Shown: positions 8,691 to 20,692, numbered from the stretch's first letter. The stretch is DNA of 64,000 nt from Ophiodon elongatus (GCA_016806645.1 JACSYO010000527.1:558001-622000), one strand, 5' to 3'. The notes: generated by a model from the sequence alone, not told the origin. Translations and numbers: made by a program.

Positions 8691-10040
8691 ATCCAATGAT
8701 ATAATGTGTAAAGGGTCGCTCGCAGTGACCAACCTACAGAGATGAATCACCCACTGATACACACTGGCGATCGAATGGGAGTCGTCACAGCTTGTTTCTG
8801 CTGCCTCCTAGTGGCCACAGAAATCCTGTTTTTTTATTTTTATTTTGGCACAGCAGAACCTCATTAAACAACTGGATCGTTATGTTTTAAAGCGTTATCC
8901 ACTGTTGTGTCTCGTGAAGCACCATCCCCTGATGTTTAATGGCCATCGTCGCTGCACGCTGGTGTTGACAGTGACTCAGGTCTCATGCTGCGATATCTCC
9001 AGTAGCCTGAATACACGATAAACACTACGACGTGGCGCTTATCTCATTTGTATCAAGACAATCAGATGGATGAAGATGTGTCACATCTCATGAGCCCGGG
9101 TATCGTGCGTATGGCTGACTCATTGCTCTAATAGGTTTCAGTGGTGAAGGGTGGGGGTGGAGGCCAGATGTTTCTCACAGTGAGACCACTCACACAGCTC
9201 GAGGCATTATGAAACTGAACAAAATATTTAGACGTATTCTTTTCCAATCATATACTCTCTACCTGGTCAAATTCAATCACACAAATGTTTCGGTTTGCAG
9301 AAGCGCAGGCAGAAGGTTGGGTAATTGGTACATCCTTAATTGTCAGTGTTCACATTAATGCAACACGCCAATGTTTATTTTCAGACGGCTTTCGTGAAGA
9401 CACTGAACAGAAAGGCCCCCGGCTGTCGTGGTTCATTAAAACCAGTAAAATATGTTGTTTTTATTTGTTTTCAATTGAATGTGTTTGAATATCACGAGTG
9501 CACCAAACGCCTCAGCACGGTAAGTCAACGCTCAACTGAAGTTTGGAGATATTTATGGGCCGCATGTTATTTTTTTAGCAATAGGCCTTCATTCAATTGT
9601 CATCGTGTAGGAAGTAGGATTCAATTTGCATACCCACATGTGAGGAATTAACGGGGAACAATATCCAGTATGCATATATTCAAACATTCCTATCATTTTA
9701 CCTCATTAATGGAAGCCATTTCTGTCAGCCGATTGTTCTGCGGGCTAGAATAGCTCAGGAGGAAAGGACCACGGTGAGCTGTTGAGATGAAAAGAAGACC
9801 TCAAACACATCACGGGGAACATCTTTTAGCATGCGGTCCTGTCGCCCCCCCCCGCTGGGCCGCCAGCATGATGCGTCACATCACTGTTTCTTACGGTGTG
9901 ATGGAAAAAATACCAATTATTTACATTTTTTCTTCATTAACAACTTGTGTTTGATGTGCTCTCTTAGTTTCCGTTTAATTAAACACTAATAACTGAAAAC
10001 AGAAGTAATATTTCACCGCCAAAGCCAAAAGACACCACAG
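8691..10040. other. Noncoding DNA, about 1.35 kb
   Basis: No gene recognised. The overlapping plus-strand frames at 9285-9488 and 9340-9651 cover the same DNA in different frames and neither has a recognisable motif. Sequence at about 9660-9780 is AT-rich with ATTA motifs. Confidence 0.4.
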
Positions 10041-10690
10041 GGGATTAGGGTAAAGAATTAACTATGAGATATCAACATGAAACTTTGATAAAGTTTAATA
10101 CAATTCTATGTTTAAATATGCATATTCTTATTAAATATGTGCTAATTTTCATACATGAAAATGAACATTGGATGAAGCCAGGTTCAAAATTTCTGTTTCA
10201 TTTTGTTGACAGATTAGAGGCAAAGATTTTTACAGAGGGAATTATGGATATCTCTTTGTATCACTCCATAAATAGTTTAAAAAACTGTCAATTACAATAT
10301 AAATACATTTTCCGCCATATTTATAGTAATACATTTATTTTTTAAGCCATAAAAAAAGGGATTCTCCATGTTTTTATTAATAAAAGGTTGTATAAATTAG
10401 GCTATGAATGATATGTGAACAAACCCCTCAGTAGAAACCTTCAGAATATATTTCAGAATGAGGTGTAAAGTTTGGTGGATGTAAGAGCTACTGAAGTGGA
10501 GATTTCTGGATCAGAGTCTGAGAACAAACTCATTTAGAGAAAACGGCCTTTAAAGAGATGTTTAGTTAAATTACAGACATGAAGAAGACTACAGGTGGAT
10601 AGGGTCAAAAAAATAACTAATAGATATCAACATGAAACTTTACCAGTTCATCACTGACATTAAGACAATACTTTTTTGCATTACAAGTTT
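10041..10690 (+). repeat. Repeat B copy 1, with direct end modules
   Basis: Two copies of an AGGGT(C)AA..ATTAACTA..AGATATCAACATGAAACTTT module occur at about 10047-10085 and 10600-10640, 555 bp apart in the same orientation. They bracket a core that matches 33310-33745 and 37065-37785 in reverse: TTTTTACAGAGGGAATT, ATATCTCTTTGTATCAC, GTGAACAAACCCCTC and TTTGGTGGATGTAAGAGCT. The element is noncoding and AT-rich. Confidence 0.75.
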
Positions 10691-12089
10691 TCTGAAAAGT
10701 TGTGAACAGTGAACCTTTTCAGCTTCTCTCTGTCGCCGCATTACAAACTCACATCAGACAGCACCAGCAGCGAAATACGGCCAGAAACAATGTTTATTAA
10801 ATTGACTCAGATTGGAGAGAAAGAGCCATAACAGAATGGAATAAATGTCTCATTGTTTTTGCAGATAATAAAGGCAGCAGGCCCGTGTCGAGGCCATCCG
10901 AATCACTTTCACTGCAATGGGTTTTCCACTCCGGCTGAATTAGTAGCGGCCTATTTCCCGTGAGACACCTGTCTGCGGTGACTAATTAATAACCCATAAC
11001 TCAAACGTTGGTCTGTTTGGTTTTGGTTGGAGGGGCGGAGCTGTCTGGGTGGCGTCCCCCCCCACCCCCCTCACCGCTGCTCCTCCTCCAGCCGCAGCGC
11101 GGATGACAAGCAGCGAGAGTGAAAGATTACAGCACTGGCTAGCTGTAAGTGAGAGCCATTAATGTGATTTTTGGGATAATGCCCATTGATTAATACAGCC
11201 CTGGGGGCTTTGACATTGAAGGAGTGTGCTTGTCATCGCAGCTAAAAGCAAGGCGGCCTCAGATATCTGCCATCAGTACACAACAGCAGCGGCAGAACAA
11301 AATAAAGTCACTGCCAACATTTTAATTTATTTTTCCCCCCAAAGGTGAACTGATATGAGATCTAAGCTCAGTCTGAAATGAAGATAAGGAATATTACTCG
11401 CTGTGGACTTGATTTAAGCCGGTATATTGAGAGTTAGACTATCGCTTCATAGAAAATGCTTCTTTTTTTGTGTGTCAGTCACGCAGGATTATTACACGTC
11501 AGCCGCAGGGAGGACGGATGTCAACTTATCTTCAGTTTCATTCTTCAAGGTTTAAGAGCGCTGGCAATCTTTCTTCATCAGTCCTCGCCAACGCAGCTGA
11601 TGCTGATGGAGACCGCCGCCGCCATCGCCACCGCCGCCATGCCTTATCGCTGCACCCTGTGTATTACCGCCACCTCCTCTCCCACTGTGGTCTGCTGCCA
11701 GATCACACAGGGAGGTGCCGTCTGGAAATGTGTGGCCGACCAATTAAAGTCAAGTATTCGTGAAACCAGATCTTTCTTCCAGTTCCCCTGAAGTCGCAGT
11801 AAAGTAGCTTAGATCCAAAAGGCCTGCGTGTGTGGAGGACCTTGATCCCCGGATGTCGTGTAAAAATGGCACCAGAAAACCGCACAAGGCCGAAATGACC
11901 AAAGGACCAGAAGCACGAGATCGAGATCTGTGTAGGAGGTTCTTGGGTAATTATCACATTTCTTTAAAAATCTGCATTTTTGTCACTTTGCGTGGGAAAA
12001 GCAGACTCTGCTGCCAGTGACCGAAACCAATGGCAGAGCTGTGAAAACATGGTTTCCATAAACACATGCTCAAAGACTGTGATTTGTAA
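10691..12089. other. Noncoding DNA with possible conserved element (about 10900-11440)
   Basis: The stretch at about 10900-11440 mixes homeodomain-type TTAATTA/ATTAAT sites with GC-rich blocks (CCATTAATGTGATTT, CCCATTGATTAATACAGCCC), a composition typical of conserved noncoding elements near developmental genes. Frames at 11456-11791 overlap in several phases over a CCGCCGCCATCGCCACCGCC run and look incidental. Confidence 0.35.
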
Positions 12090-12440
12090 TAATTTTACAA
12101 ACTAGAATTACCGCCTCGGTCATGTTGCAGTTTCGATTCCAAAAAGTTTCGGTCCAAAATAGCCACTCCAATCACTTTAATTAGTTTTTTTCCTTTCAGA
12201 CATTTGTGTGAAATTGTCTTGATTACCATAGGAATTCTTGAGTTATGGCCCAGAATGTGTTTTTGTGACATCTCAATGATCTTTGACCACCAAAGTCTAA
12301 TCCGTTCCTCCTTCAGTCTAAGTGGACGTTTGTGCCAAATCTGATGAAACTCCCTGAGGGCTGTACCGAGATATTACAACATTGGGACCGCCGTGAGGTC
12401 ACGGTGACCATGACCTTTGACCTTAAACTGTCGGGGTCGT
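12090..12440 (+). repeat. Interspersed repeat with GTGACC..CTTTGACC motif
   Basis: The order TTTGACCACCAAAGTCTAATC, TTCCTCCTTCAGTCTAAGTGG, ACGTTTGTGCCAAATCTGA, AAACTCCCTGAGGG and GAGATATT matches, from memory, a repeat very common in fish (its usual form ends in GACGGACGGAC and AACATAATGCCTCC). This copy lacks the GGAC tail and continues with GTGACCATGACCTTTGACC. Confidence 0.6.
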
Positions 12441-12581
12441 TCGACGGCTCCGTCTCCGAAACGTATTCTGCTGCCAGTTTTGTTTCATCTCCATCAACAC
12501 AGCTGTAAGATCTATTTTGAGTCGTATAAAGTGGAGCGATAGAAACAAAGCGGGACAAAATAAAGACGACAATAGAGATGC

Positions 12582-12849
12582 AAAGGAAAGGAAAGAAGGA
12601 GAAGAAAGGAAAGAAGGGAAGAAAGGAAAGACGGGAAGAAAGGAAAGAAGGGAAGATAGGAAAGAAGGGAAGAAAGGAAAGAAGGGAAGAAAGGAAAGAA
12701 GGTAAGATAGGAAAGAAGGGAATATAGGAAAGAAGGGAAGATAGGAAAGAAGGGAAGAAAGGAAAGAAGGGAAGATAGGAAAGAAGGGAAGAAAGGAAAG
12801 AAGGGAAGATAGGAAAGAAGGGAAGAAAGGAAAGAAGGGAAGATAGGGA
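12582..12849 (+). repeat. Minisatellite, 17-bp purine unit
   Basis: The unit is GGAAAGAAGGGAAGA(A/T)A, about 15 copies, with single-base A/T alternation at the same position. The plus strand is almost purely purine over about 270 bp. The long open frames on both strands come from the repeat. Confidence 0.95.
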
Positions 12850-13604
12850 AACCCTCAGCTGTCCTGGTAAATCCTTTGAAGGCAGTTTGAACTGATGTGT
12901 CCCCCCCAGTAGGGATTCCTAATTTGCACAGGAAATTACAGCCTCTACTGCTGATGTATCTTGCTACTGTATCATTTGAATGACTCATCTGGTACGCACC
13001 ATTTTTATAGAATTTGTAAAAAAAACTTGTTTTGATGTTAAGAACCCTCTCTGAAAAACACATTTCCCCTCGCAGGAGAATAAAGATGTGACTTAATGCA
13101 TTTCTCTGGGTTCAGGTTATCATAATGGAGTTGTGCTACATAATCAGACGCGGCATCTCACACCGTTGTATCAAAAAAACACTTACAGTGTCGGATTGGA
13201 AACGGCTGATCTCAAAACCTTACCGGCTCTTTAAACCCTCTTTTCCGTAAATTAGCATCAAAGAGCGCTCGGTACGTTCACGTAACGCTGACCTTCAGAG
13301 GTCCTCGACAGCGGCGTCGTCAGGAACATTCGGAGAGACTGAACTGGAGAAGGGGCGTCACAATTTAAATGTCAACAGTGTTTCCCAGCCAAGAATATCC
13401 TCCGTGCAGGTATAAAGGGCTCATTCATGCTCAGATCAGGTAAAGAGCATTCCAGGGGAAATGAGTCACTGTCAAGAGCAAAGCACAGGCTTCCACTTTT
13501 GGGTGACGCACTTTCACATTTCATAAAAAAGACAATCCTTCTAAAATCCCACATGCAGTTCCAGATACTTAAATAGACATGCCAATCAAAGTGGCATCAG
13601 GCCT
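12850..13604. other. Noncoding DNA, no gene seen
   Basis: Short frames only, including a 60-residue minus frame at 13372-13554 without recognisable motifs. Confidence 0.4.
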
Positions 13605-13850
13605 CTGGTGATGACAGTCACACCATTTTCAAGGGTACATATCACGCTCATTTTCAGGTTCCCACTTGTGTTTTGGGTTTATACTAATGTTTACATGCTT
13701 TATTGTTAAAAAAAAAAAGACTTGCCTTTTTCTCACACGGTCTGACTGAATATACCTGGATTGACCCTTCTGTCTAAAACGCTCGGTTGTAGCGCCTGTC
13801 TCTTTAAGAGCCCCCCCCCCGCCTCGTGAAAAAAGCCCAGTCTGCTACAA
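13605..13850 (+). repeat. Interspersed repeat (ATCA(C/T)GCTCATTTTCAGGTTC family)
   Basis: GTACATATCACGCTCATTTTCAGG, TGTTTTGGGTTTATACTA, ATGTTTACATGCTTTATTGTT, TTTTTCTCACACGGTCTG, TGAATATACCTG and GCGCCTGTCTCTTTAAGAG occur in the order I recall for a common percomorph MITE. A poly-C run follows. The 5' end is not defined and there is no second copy in this window. Confidence 0.6.
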
Positions 13851-14640
13851 ACATGTAAGTTTTACATGATATGTCTTCTTTAATATTGTAGTTTGGTGTG
13901 TTTTCCAGGACTTCCGCTTTGGTTTTCATCAGACACTTTGATTCAGCTTTCAATATGTGATGATGCAATGCTGCGTTCAAAGACAGGCCGAGGTGTGCAC
14001 TCAATTTTGTCAGCCTTGGCTTTAGATCTGATAACAGCTGTAACAGTGAACTATGTCTAAATAAACCACTACTGATCCACCGTTCCTGTAGAACAAACCA
14101 TGGACCTGCCACATCCTGTGCTACGTCTCGTTAGGCATCGACTGATTGAAATGTGTGCCAAATATAAATATCCTTTTTTCTTCCTCGCTTGGAACAAGAG
14201 ATTTTGAAAGAATTCTGCCGTATGGAAAGGTGTGCACAGTTAATAGCTGTTACACGTCACGCACAGCGAGACAGCCCTCTCACAACTCTGGAATAATGAA
14301 CCGACATGCACCAGGAGCAGTACTCCACGTCTTTGTGAGGACGCTATTCAACGGTTGAAGAATTTGATCCAGAAGACAATAAAAATAAAGAAACAACATG
14401 GAGATAAACTCATTGTTATTGATGAAGTTCGGCTACAAATTCTGGATTTTTGAGAGATCATGAATTCCAAACTCCAATCTGATCACACATCTCGTACATC
14501 TCAACATAATCGGACCACAAAAGAAGCAGGAAGTGCCAAATGTGACCAAAAACTATCTGGCTGTCACTTCCACAGACTCTTTGTTCATGACAGTTTTTTT
14601 TTTTGAGCTACATCGTTCATGAACAGCTTCCCCCTCTGCA
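13851..14640. other. Noncoding DNA, no gene seen
   Basis: A 102-residue minus frame (13804-14112) partly overlaps the preceding repeat and has no recognised domain. Confidence 0.4.
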
Positions 14641-15140
14641 CATGAGCTTTGTTTGACAACCGATGACCGCGAGCGTCAACAGAAGGCCCGCAGGCCGACC
14701 CTGGAGCAGCCGTGACGCCTCGCGCGTCCAGATACGTCTCTTTTCGTTTGACTTTCAAAGGAACCGCCGCCGATGGGAAGAGCAGTCGGGGCGCGGAGAG
14801 CAATCCCCGTCAATCTCGGGCCGTTTGAGTGTCCCAACAGTAAGGCCCGTTGGATTACACGATCTCTTCATCTCTGTTATTCTCTCCCCCGGCCGGGGCT
14901 TTGTGTTTGTGACCTACAGCATTAAGGGCAAAGCAATCATTCCCCATGCCCCGTCTGCAGCCTGAAGCGACAGGATAGGCCTCCTCTTCCCCAGCAGCAG
15001 GCAGGCCAACAGGCACGGTGTCGAGGGGAGGGAGGGAGGGGAGGGGGAGGGGATTAGGGATGCAGGGGTGAGAAAAGGGAATCCGGGGGAGGAATTTATC
15101 TTGTGAAAAGCTTTTATAAATCCGACGCGAGGGCTCGGGC
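14641..15140. other. CpG- and GC-rich noncoding block, possible regulatory element
   Basis: CpG-rich at about 14660-14820, then a mixed segment at 14830-14970 with balanced composition, then a G-rich tract. Overlapping frames on opposite strands over 14585-14965 reflect low stop-codon density in GC-rich DNA. No promoter elements such as TATA could be tied to a gene. Confidence 0.35.
15024..15051 (+). other. G-quadruplex-prone tract
   Basis: Six consecutive runs of three to five G separated by single A residues (GGGGAGGGAGGGAGGGG continuing with GGGGG and GGGG). Four such runs with one-base loops satisfy the usual G4 rule. Confidence 0.9.
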
Positions 15141-15479
15141 CATATTGATTGCCCCGGAGGTTACTTTAATTGTTGAGAGTAAACAAACAGAAGAAACACA
15201 CTGAACATTCTGGACTGTTGAGTTGGACGTTTTGGAGGGATCAAACAAACGTGACCATGTGGAGCATCGGAAATATATATTCAGTCCGTGTGGTGTCGAC
15301 AGGCGAGTTCAGATGCCTGCAGTCTTGTGTCGACTCTGCTGGTGACTGCGCATGAAGTCAGGAGTTCAATCTCTCTCGTCATATCGTTTCAAAGCAGTTC
15401 CACGCTTTTATCGTATCCTCAGATCTGTGGGCTTGTTTCAAGCTGAACTTGCACGTCACCAATGAATATGCCGAGTCAC
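15141..15479. other. Noncoding DNA, no gene seen
   Basis: Nothing recognisable apart from short frames. Confidence 0.4.
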
Positions 15480-15790
15480 TTCCCAACCAATCAGTCAATC
15501 GTTTGGTCTATTTAATGTCCGAAAATTATGGAAAATGTCCAAGGTGACGTCTTCAGATTGCCTTTTATTGTCTGAGTAGCAGTCCGAAGCCGAGAGATTC
15601 AGTTTGCTGCCACACAAGACGAAGAAAAGCAGAAACTCTGCCCAACTGAGAAGCTTGGAGCCAATATATGTTTGGCAAATTTCCTTGAAAAATTATTTAT
15701 TGATTCTTGCTATGTTTATATGTCAATGTTTGATCAAACAATTGGTACTCCTTTGAAGGTTTCCAGTCAACAGTCGAGCTATTTGCTTTT
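15480..15790 (+). mobile_element. MITE family D copy
   Basis: Contains TTTGGTCTATTTAATGTC, GAAAATGTCCAAGGTGACGTC, TTCAGATTGCC, TTGTCTGAGTAGCAGTCCGAA, TTCAGTTTGCTGCCACACAAGACGAAG (in blocks) and GAGAAGCTTGGAGCCA, in the order of the family remembered from percomorph genomes. This is the best-preserved copy in the window. Terminal GGGCTGCAACTAACGATTA sequence is missing at both ends. Confidence 0.75.
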
Positions 15791-15939
15791 TGCTGATGCA
15801 TTGCCACATTTCTTAGCACATCACCACCAGCAACCGTTGATCAGTGAACTAGACTGAAACCGAGGGACGTCCTCATCACGGTCGACCTTCGCAGTAAACA
15901 CCAGGGTTTACCATGAAATAGACTTTTCAGGATTACTTT

Positions 15940-16129
15940 TATTGGCTTTGACTGTTAGTTTACCTCTTACACTCGACATGGTCCTCTTCTAACCCTCGGT
16001 TCACCGAGTTTCTACCCGTTAAAGGGGAGTTTCTTCTCTTTGGTCTAGATCTGCTCTGTGTGAAAAATGTCTCCAGATAACTTCCGTTATGATTTGACGC
16101 TATATAAATAAATTCAAATTGAATTAAAA
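15940..16129 (+). repeat. Retroposon 3' tail ending in ATTGAA-type repeat
   Basis: Contains TAAAGGGGAGTTTCTTCTC, GTCTAGATCTGCTCTGTGTG, AAAAATGTCTCCAGATAAC, TTCCGTTATGATTTGACGC, TATATAAATAAATTCAA and an ATTGAATT end. This order is that of a very common fish non-LTR/SINE 3' tail with a short terminal tandem repeat. No upstream coding part is present, consistent with 5' truncation. Confidence 0.75.
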
Positions 16130-16638
16130 ACCATAAATCTCAGCAACTAATGAAGTAAAGATACATTACAGCATGGTTTTATGAGTGTTAGTCATCGCCA
16201 CTTGAAATCTATAAGCTCTTGACGTTCTTGAGAGATGGAATTTAATCTTTTTTTATCTCCTCCATGACAGCATTAATCATTAGTAATTAGGCCTACAATT
16301 AGCCTACTTATAAAAATATACTGTGGCATAATTGCGTAGGAGTCATGCCGCTAAAATTATAACACTTGCCTTTATCAAAGCAAAAGAAAGTATAATGTTT
16401 CCAGTTAGAATACACAGAGCATGCTCAGTGTCTCTGGTTAAATCAGCATTGTTACACGATGACAGTGGAAATAAACTGAGCCTGCATTGGAAATAAATGT
16501 CTGGGATGGAATCCGGTTCACGTCTTCCAACATGTTAAAAAGAAAAGAAAAAGATCTGAGCGCTGGGAATGAAATCCAGGTCAACTTTCCATCAACTTGA
16601 ATATCTTCACTGAATGTGAGTGAACTCCAACTACTGTA
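16130..16638. other. AT-rich noncoding DNA
   Basis: No gene or repeat recognised. Confidence 0.4.
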
Positions 16639-17381
16639 CAGTGTAGATGGACAGCGTAGATAGACAGTGTAGATAGACACAATGTAGATAGACACAATGT
16701 AGATAGACAGCGTAGGTAGACACAATGTAGGTAGACACAATGTAGGTAGACACAATGTAGATAGACACAATGTAGGTAGACACAATGTAGATAGACACGG
16801 CGTAGATAGACACAATGTAGATAGACACGGCGTAGATAGACACAATGTAGATAGACACAATGTAGATAGACACGGCGTAGATAGACACAATGTAGATAGA
16901 CACAATGTAGATAGACACAATGTAGATAGACACGGCGTAGATAGACACAATGTAGATAGACACAATGTAGATAGACACAATGTAGATAGACACGGCGTAG
17001 ATAGACACAATGTAGATAGACACGCCGTAGATAGACACAATGTAGATAGACACAATGTAGGTAGACACAATGTAGATAGACACGGCGTAGATAGACACAA
17101 TGTAGATAGACACGGCGTAGATAGACACAATGTAGATAGACACAATGTAGATAGACACGGCGTAGATAGACACAATGTAGATAGACACAATGTAGATAGA
17201 CACAATGTAGATAGACACGGCGTAGATAGACACAATGTAGATAGACACGCCGTAGAGAGACAGTGTAGATAGACAGTGTAGCTAGACACAGCGTAGATAG
17301 ACAGTGTAGCTAGACAGTGTAGCTAGACAGCGTAGATAGACAGTGTAGCTAGACAGTGTAGCTAGACAGTGTAGATAGACA
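16639..17381 (+). repeat. Minisatellite, 15-bp core unit with 13-bp edge units
   Basis: The core unit is CACAATGTAGATAGA with variants CACGGCGTAGATAGA, CACGCCGTAGATAGA and CACAATGTAGGTAGA. Units at both edges are 13 bp (CAGTGTAGCTAGA or CAGCGTAGATAGA). About 50 units in total. Variants are ordered non-randomly: 16751-17035 and 17036-17260 carry the same succession of variants apart from a 60-bp block present only in the first. The 283- and 205-codon minus-strand frames exist because 15 is a multiple of three and no unit carries a stop. They are not genes. Confidence 0.97.
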
Positions 17382-19695
17382 CCATATGTGAAGGCATCTG
17401 TTCTCATTAGTTAATAGTGGGCTACAGCTTTAAGAAGCGTTGGCCCTTGAGGTATCTCCAAGGCAAACTTTTTATAAGAATCATCCCACTTAGAAAATAA
17501 TGAATTCCATCTACTTTTGCATGCGATTATCCAACAAAACTCAGAAGGTTTCCACATTTGTTTCTGGTTAATCTTCCGCTGGTTTCGGGACAAATTTTTC
17601 TGCACGAATTAACTCTCGTCTCCACCTTCTCGGATTTTCCCCCGAGGATTACGATCAATTTGGGGAGCGCTCAGCAAGGACTGAGAAGGTACAGTGGCAT
17701 TAATTCACATCAGCGGGCGTGGTGGCGGTGAGCTCACCGTGCTGAGCGATATGACAAATTAGGAGAAGTCTCCGGGTTTATAGATGCTTGTTTGAAACTT
17801 TCAGTGCATCACAGCGCCATGGATCACTCTGCAACCAACTGTGGATTGTGCTGTTCGTTCTGCCTGGGTTCAGATAACACACACACACACACACAGCGAC
17901 ACACAGCGACACACACACCTTACGTCAGCTGCCAAACCCACACCGACGCTCCATTCCATACAGTAAATGGGGCAGAGAAAAGCTACAGCTAAACACACAG
18001 TGACTCTTAAATTAATTTGCTCAACCTTGAAGCCTTGACTCTCTCAACCGGAAAGAGAAGAAGAAAAAAAAAGCCAATGAGAGCGTCATGTTATATTTGG
18101 ACTCGTCCTGGAAACACTGCAACGTGCCGTCACGCCTCCGTCACGGCTAGCCGGACGGACACAGTTGGTCATGTCTGCTGCGTGTTGCTCGTGTCCAGGT
18201 CCTTTGGCTCAGAGTTGGCCTGCACGCCTCTCATCGTGGGACAGGACATCGTCGCCGCGGTCCCCATCCAGTTTGGTTTGTGCATCCGACCACGTGGCTG
18301 CGTTTCATTAGCAGTGAAACCTTTTCCAAAAAAGTGCTAATGAGATTACAATGTCCCAGACAAGGCAGCCTGCTTCATGAGGATTGATGGAACATTTTAA
18401 CTACTTGGCTCTGCAGAGACACGCATACATTATGTTTTAAAGACTGATGCCTCCATTGGATTTGGCTGTTGACTGTCCCTTTTTTTGCCTCTGTGATTGA
18501 TGCCGCAGCAGTTTGGACGAGGTGGGGCAGAGAAACAGTGTCCTACGAGGGCCGTCTCCAGAGCTTTGTTTTCTACTCCAATTACATACACGGCGCACAT
18601 TTATGCAGCCTTCCGTGACGGTCAGGAAGAGCGTACGCGCCAGGCGAACGCTCCGATGCAGAGGTCCAAAGTCCACTTTCAAAATGACTTAATGATATTA
18701 CACACTACCTGCTCATGTGACCTTGGTGCAATTAGCCCAGGAAGCCAGGGGTCTTTCTCTCTAGCCAACAGCAGTGTGTGGGAAACAAACAGAGCCGGGG
18801 TAGTGGGGATGTAACGTTACACCCCGGCTCGATATTGTCAGATCCCAAAACATGATAATTTGTATCGAAGAGCTCAGAAATGGATCACTGTGAAGACGGA
18901 GCGCTGTGCTTAGAATGGATCGATATCAATAGGCTCCTAAACAGGGTTATCGGCGATGTGGAGAGAGGGCAGAGTTTTGCTTTCAAAGTCAGAACATCTG
19001 GTTCTGAGGCTACGTTCTGCTTTTTAAATGGATCAACATTATTTCATTTAAATAATATGGTTTGAGCATATTTCTAATAAACGGAACTATATGTACATGT
19101 ACATTGCACATCCGAGTTCAAACACTAGATGTCGACTTAAGTTAGTGAAACTATCTCCGTCTTAACCTCTTGGCGTATATTTGACTATTTCTGCCAGTTG
19201 TGTTTGTTCCATCTGAATATTAGACTCGGCATCGTAATCCTTTACTTAGGTTATGAACACAAAAACAATATTTGGCCATTTCTGCCTCCGCTTACAGATT
19301 TACACATAACATCAAAATATTTCAAGTGGCACTTTAAAGGCCATGCTCTGTATGAAGAGTTCAAAAGTACTGAATTAATTTAAATAAAATTCTGCAGCAG
19401 CAGATACTGAAATATTCTGTAGTATGTGGGAACACCAATAAATTACTGTAACATAAAATGTGTAACCCATTAATCTTGAGAGAAAATAAATTTTCAATGG
19501 CACATGGGGGGTGGGGGGGGGGTAAGGTTTGGCCACCTCTGATCTATGTTCTCAGCTACTCCAAGATAAACCATCCCAGAGAGCTTGTGCACCGTGTGAA
19601 GGGAATCATCAACTCATTTTTATTGCTGGAGTTCATTTCCAGTCTGGGTCTTTTGGCTTTGACAGTCAATGGACACGTTTCCATGACGAGCAGTC
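17382..19695. other. Noncoding DNA, about 2.3 kb
   Basis: No gene recognised. Frames at 18017-18340 and 18497-18814 overlap minus-strand frames and lack motifs. A short (AC)n array lies at 17876-17919 and a G-run at about 19505-19523. Confidence 0.4.
17876..17919 (+). repeat. (AC)n microsatellite with AGCGACACAC interruptions
   Basis: About 10 AC repeats followed by two 10-bp AGCGACACAC units and further AC. Confidence 0.95.
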
Positions 19696-19737
19696 GGGAC
19701 GTTTGCCGGGACGTTTGCCGGGACGTTTGCCGGGACA
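19696..19737 (+). repeat. 12-bp tandem repeat, about 3.5 copies
   Basis: GGGACGTTTGCC repeats exactly three times and then partially (GGGACATGA). Confidence 0.95.
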
Positions 19738-20671
19738 TGAAGCCGTGACGGAGACAAAGTTCAGACGGACTTTTTTCTTAAAAAACAAAACCTCGTCATT
19801 ACTTCCCGTTCCTGCTCCTTCTGCTCCTCTCTCTGAACATTCTCGGAGTCACACAACTCTGGGTAACCAAAAACTTTGTTCTCAAGTCGAGACATTTTAA
19901 TCTTAAATGCTGCTTTGTACTTTTTGTGCCCAAGGAAATATAAACAAGGAATTCTGTTTGATATATATTTTATTTTTTTGGGTTTGCGCAGTGATGCAAT
20001 AAGCCACTAGAGCTCAACAGAGAAAGAACGCCACCTACAGATACTAAAACTTCAACGTACTGCTTCTCTCTCCTGAAGAAATCCAAACATTCCCCTTCCC
20101 AAGCCTTCCATCTAAATGTAGTGAAGACAGATATTCTGACTCATGGACCCACACGGGAGCAGAATGCTGGACTCTACACAAACCGGCCTAAAAGGTCGAC
20201 CACAATGCCGACTCCTCCCTACGTCTGAACTCTCCCTTTGAAACAACAGCTTGCCCGTGTTTTATGTGTGTGATGACAGACTGAATTGTGTCCCTTTGTG
20301 AAAGAGAATGACATGAAAAGACAGATAAAAAAGATGAGGAAGGGGAGCGACGGGGAGCGACGGGGGACGAAGAGAAAGAAACATCGTAGAGGAACCGAGA
20401 CCAAAGGGGACTACATGAAAAATAGATCCCTCCCTGCATTATGCATAATGCGTTCTTGTCTGCCATCAGATTGCGCCATAAGTATTTTGCTGGTAAGTCC
20501 CTGGCTCCTCGTATTAAAGCAGACAGGACGGGTAAACGGGAGAGGGAAGGCAGTGTGGGTGTTTCTACTGGGCCGGAATGTGAGTTTTTAAAAATCCTGT
20601 CAAAGTAATTACTAAATAAATGATCAATGATTCATCAGCCCCCAAAGACATGCTATGGTTATGTCTTATGC

Positions 20672-20692
20672 TATATATATATATATATATAT
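20672..20692. repeat. (TA)n microsatellite
   Basis: About 10 uninterrupted TA dinucleotides followed by TATG variants. Confidence 0.97.

Noticed and set aside
12512..13063. 183-codon minus-strand ORF rich in Phe, Pro, Ser and Leu
   Set aside because: Most of it is the complement of the 17-bp purine repeat.
16438..17289. 283-codon minus-strand ORF and an overlapping 205-codon ORF
   Set aside because: Both lie in the 15-bp minisatellite. A stop-free unit whose length is a multiple of three keeps the frame open. The proteins are pure repeats (Cys-Leu-Ser-Thr or Ser-Ile-Tyr-Ile-Val).
16639..17381. CRISPR-like array
   Set aside because: Units are adjacent 13-15-bp tandem repeats without spacers, and the genome is a vertebrate's.
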